Of a stretch of 7,897 bases of DNA, positions 6,936 to 7,897 are shown piece after piece. The notes below the pieces were generated by a model. It saw only the letters and a program-made list of their open reading frames with translations. It had not been told where the DNA came from and ran no database searches. Made by a program: the position numbers and the translations under genes. Source of the DNA: Verrucomicrobiota bacterium. Lineage in GTDB: Bacteria > Verrucomicrobiota > Verrucomicrobiia > Opitutales > UBA2995. Within the stretch, counting starts at the first letter, position 1, and every line of letters starts with the position of its first letter. Location of the stretch: positions 1 through 7,897 of the forward strand of contig JAPUIL010000587.1 in NCBI GenBank assembly GCA_027297085.1. Direction: 5' to 3'.

Positions 6936-7897
6936 ATGAAAACGCTTCTCATTCGAACCTTTCTTTTTATATTTATTTTTTCATGGACATTGAATTTTAT
7001 GTGTAGCGCTGCTGACCAGGAAAAAATCTTCATAGCTGTGGTCGGCGGTACCTCATTTGGTGCTCCGGAAAAGTTTGGCAAAGGCCTGGTTGAGGAGGAT
7101 GGATTTATACAGGTCGAAACCCCCCTCGGATTGGGCCCCAAGCTCTATAAGATGAGTTACAAAGGCGTGCGTTTTTATTATGTGCGCATGTATGGTTTTG
7201 AGACGAAGGTACCGCGCGAAAATGACGGAAATGTGCACGTGCGTACCTGGTATTCTCTCTATAAGGTGGGGGTTACGCACGCGATTGGAGGCGCCAGTTC
7301 CGGAGCTATCCGAACAGATTACGATTACGACGACATCGTGATTATCGATGACTTTATGGTGATGGAGAATCAGCGTCCGCAGGATATTCTCGATTATGCC
7401 GGGATTGAACGGCTTGGAATTTTCCCCAACTTTTCCACTCCATTCAGTCCATCCCTTCGTAAAATGCTTATTGAGGAGGCTCGCAAGGTGCAAGACGGCT
7501 ATACCGGCAAGCTTTGGGAGTATGGGACGTTTTTTCAAAATAACCCCGGCCGCTTTGAAACGGCTGCCGAGATTCGTGCCATGCGAATCCTGGGTGGCGA
7601 AATAACCAGTCTCAACGTCGGAACTTGCACTGAGTATGCCCGGCAGCTGGGTATCCGATGGGCTGCGATCTGCTCGATCGCAAACCCCGCGGTAGGAGTT
7701 CGTCCGTTCAGCTTTAAGGATATGCAGGAAAGTGTGCAACGCATAGCGGTTCATGCCATTCCGATCGTTTTGGAAACGATCGCCCGTATACCGGAGGAAG
7801 GCATGGATCCCGAGCCAATCAGTACCGGGGAAGTCTACACGGGTTCTTACACGGATCCGGATGCTAAGTCTGATCAGATTATTGATTCGGACCGCAA
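6936..7897 (+). CDS. Exported PNP/MTAP-family nucleoside phosphorylase, 3' end outside window
   Basis: The frame is open for 320 codons to the window edge. Residues 1-25 form a signal peptide (basic start, FLFIFIFSW core, probable cleavage after CSA), so the enzyme should be periplasmic or secreted; Cys23 lacks a lipobox. The rest is a purine nucleoside phosphorylase/methylthioadenosine phosphorylase fold: IFIAVVGGTSFGAP (31-44, phosphate-loop region), GVTHAIGGASSGAI (112-125), DDIVIIDDFM (132-141), GRFETAAEIRAMR (205-217) and ICSIANPAVG (245-254). Glu208 in FET and Asn250 in IANP match human PNP Glu201 and Asn243, which read 6-oxopurines, whereas MTAP has Asp at the second position; this favours an inosine or guanosine-type substrate. 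VRMYG (83-87) stands where PNP has FHMYEG, so a phosphate-contacting His may be replaced. From about residue 287 a Pro/Asp/Gly/Ser-rich tail begins that is not part of the usual fold. The start is the ATG of MKTLLIR; no Shine-Dalgarno precedes it. Confidence 0.85.
   Translation, partial: MKTLLIRTFLFIFIFSWTLNFMCSAADQEKIFIAVVGGTSFGAPEKFGKGLVEEDGFIQVETPLGLGPKLYKMSYKGVRFYYVRMYGFETKVPRENDGNVHVRTWYSLYKVGVTHAIGGASSGAIRTDYDYDDIVIIDDFMVMENQRPQDILDYAGIERLGIFPNFSTPFSPSLRKMLIEEARKVQDGYTGKLWEYGTFFQNNPGRFETAAEIRAMRILGGEITSLNVGTCTEYARQLGIRWAAICSIANPAVGVRPFSFKDMQESVQRIAVHAIPIVLETIARIPEEGMDPEPISTGEVYTGSYTDPDAKSDQIIDSDR

Noticed and set aside
7053..7754. Minus-strand open frame of 233 codons
   Set aside because: It is antisense to the phosphorylase gene, whose family motifs are clear; the antisense translation matches nothing and has no promoter or start signal.

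Overview
This 7.9 kb bacterial window has roughly even base composition. Every confident gene is on the + strand, and start codons mostly lack Shine-Dalgarno sequences. A type I sulfatase, an exported nucleoside-phosphorylase-like protein and CCACGGAT-type intergenic palindromes together suggest an environmental Verrucomicrobiota/Planctomycetota-type bacterium. That assignment is inferred from gene style, not from a marker gene.

Layout, left to right. Positions 1-276 hold no recognisable gene, but contain two 19-bp direct repeats (106-145), then a TTGACA -35 box and a perfect 12-bp palindrome just before the first gene. Positions 277-806 are a two-gene type II toxin-antitoxin operon: a MazE-like (DUF3018-type) antitoxin and a PemK/MazF-type endoribonuclease, joined by a one-base TAATG overlap. 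Positions 966-2369 encode argininosuccinate lyase (ArgH), complete with its catalytic motifs. Positions 2541-6017 encode a 1158-residue protein that would usually be labelled hypothetical. I read it as a pyrophosphate-dependent phosphoenolpyruvate carboxykinase (PPi-PEPCK): it has the PEPCK-style K-(20)-H metal-ligand spacing, a P-loop-like TVSGGGKSEIS and a following Asp, and it is about 131 kDa. Positions 6018-6418 are a gene-free gap with a long imperfect inverted repeat (6088-6216) that encloses a second, different repeat. Positions 6419-6910 encode the secreted N-terminal third of a sulfatase, cut short after the active-site motif. Positions 6936-7897 are the 5' part of an exported PNP/MTAP-family phosphorylase that runs off the window.

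The genes do not form one obvious pathway. The TA pair is a self-contained accessory module. ArgH (last step of arginine synthesis) and the PEPCK (interconversion of oxaloacetate and PEP) are housekeeping metabolism, each apparently with its own upstream gap. The last two genes both carry signal peptides and act outside the cytoplasm. The main point for a second look is the PPi-PEPCK assignment; next are the exported phosphorylase, the palindromic operator of the TA operon and the broken sulfatase next to a repeat-rich gap.
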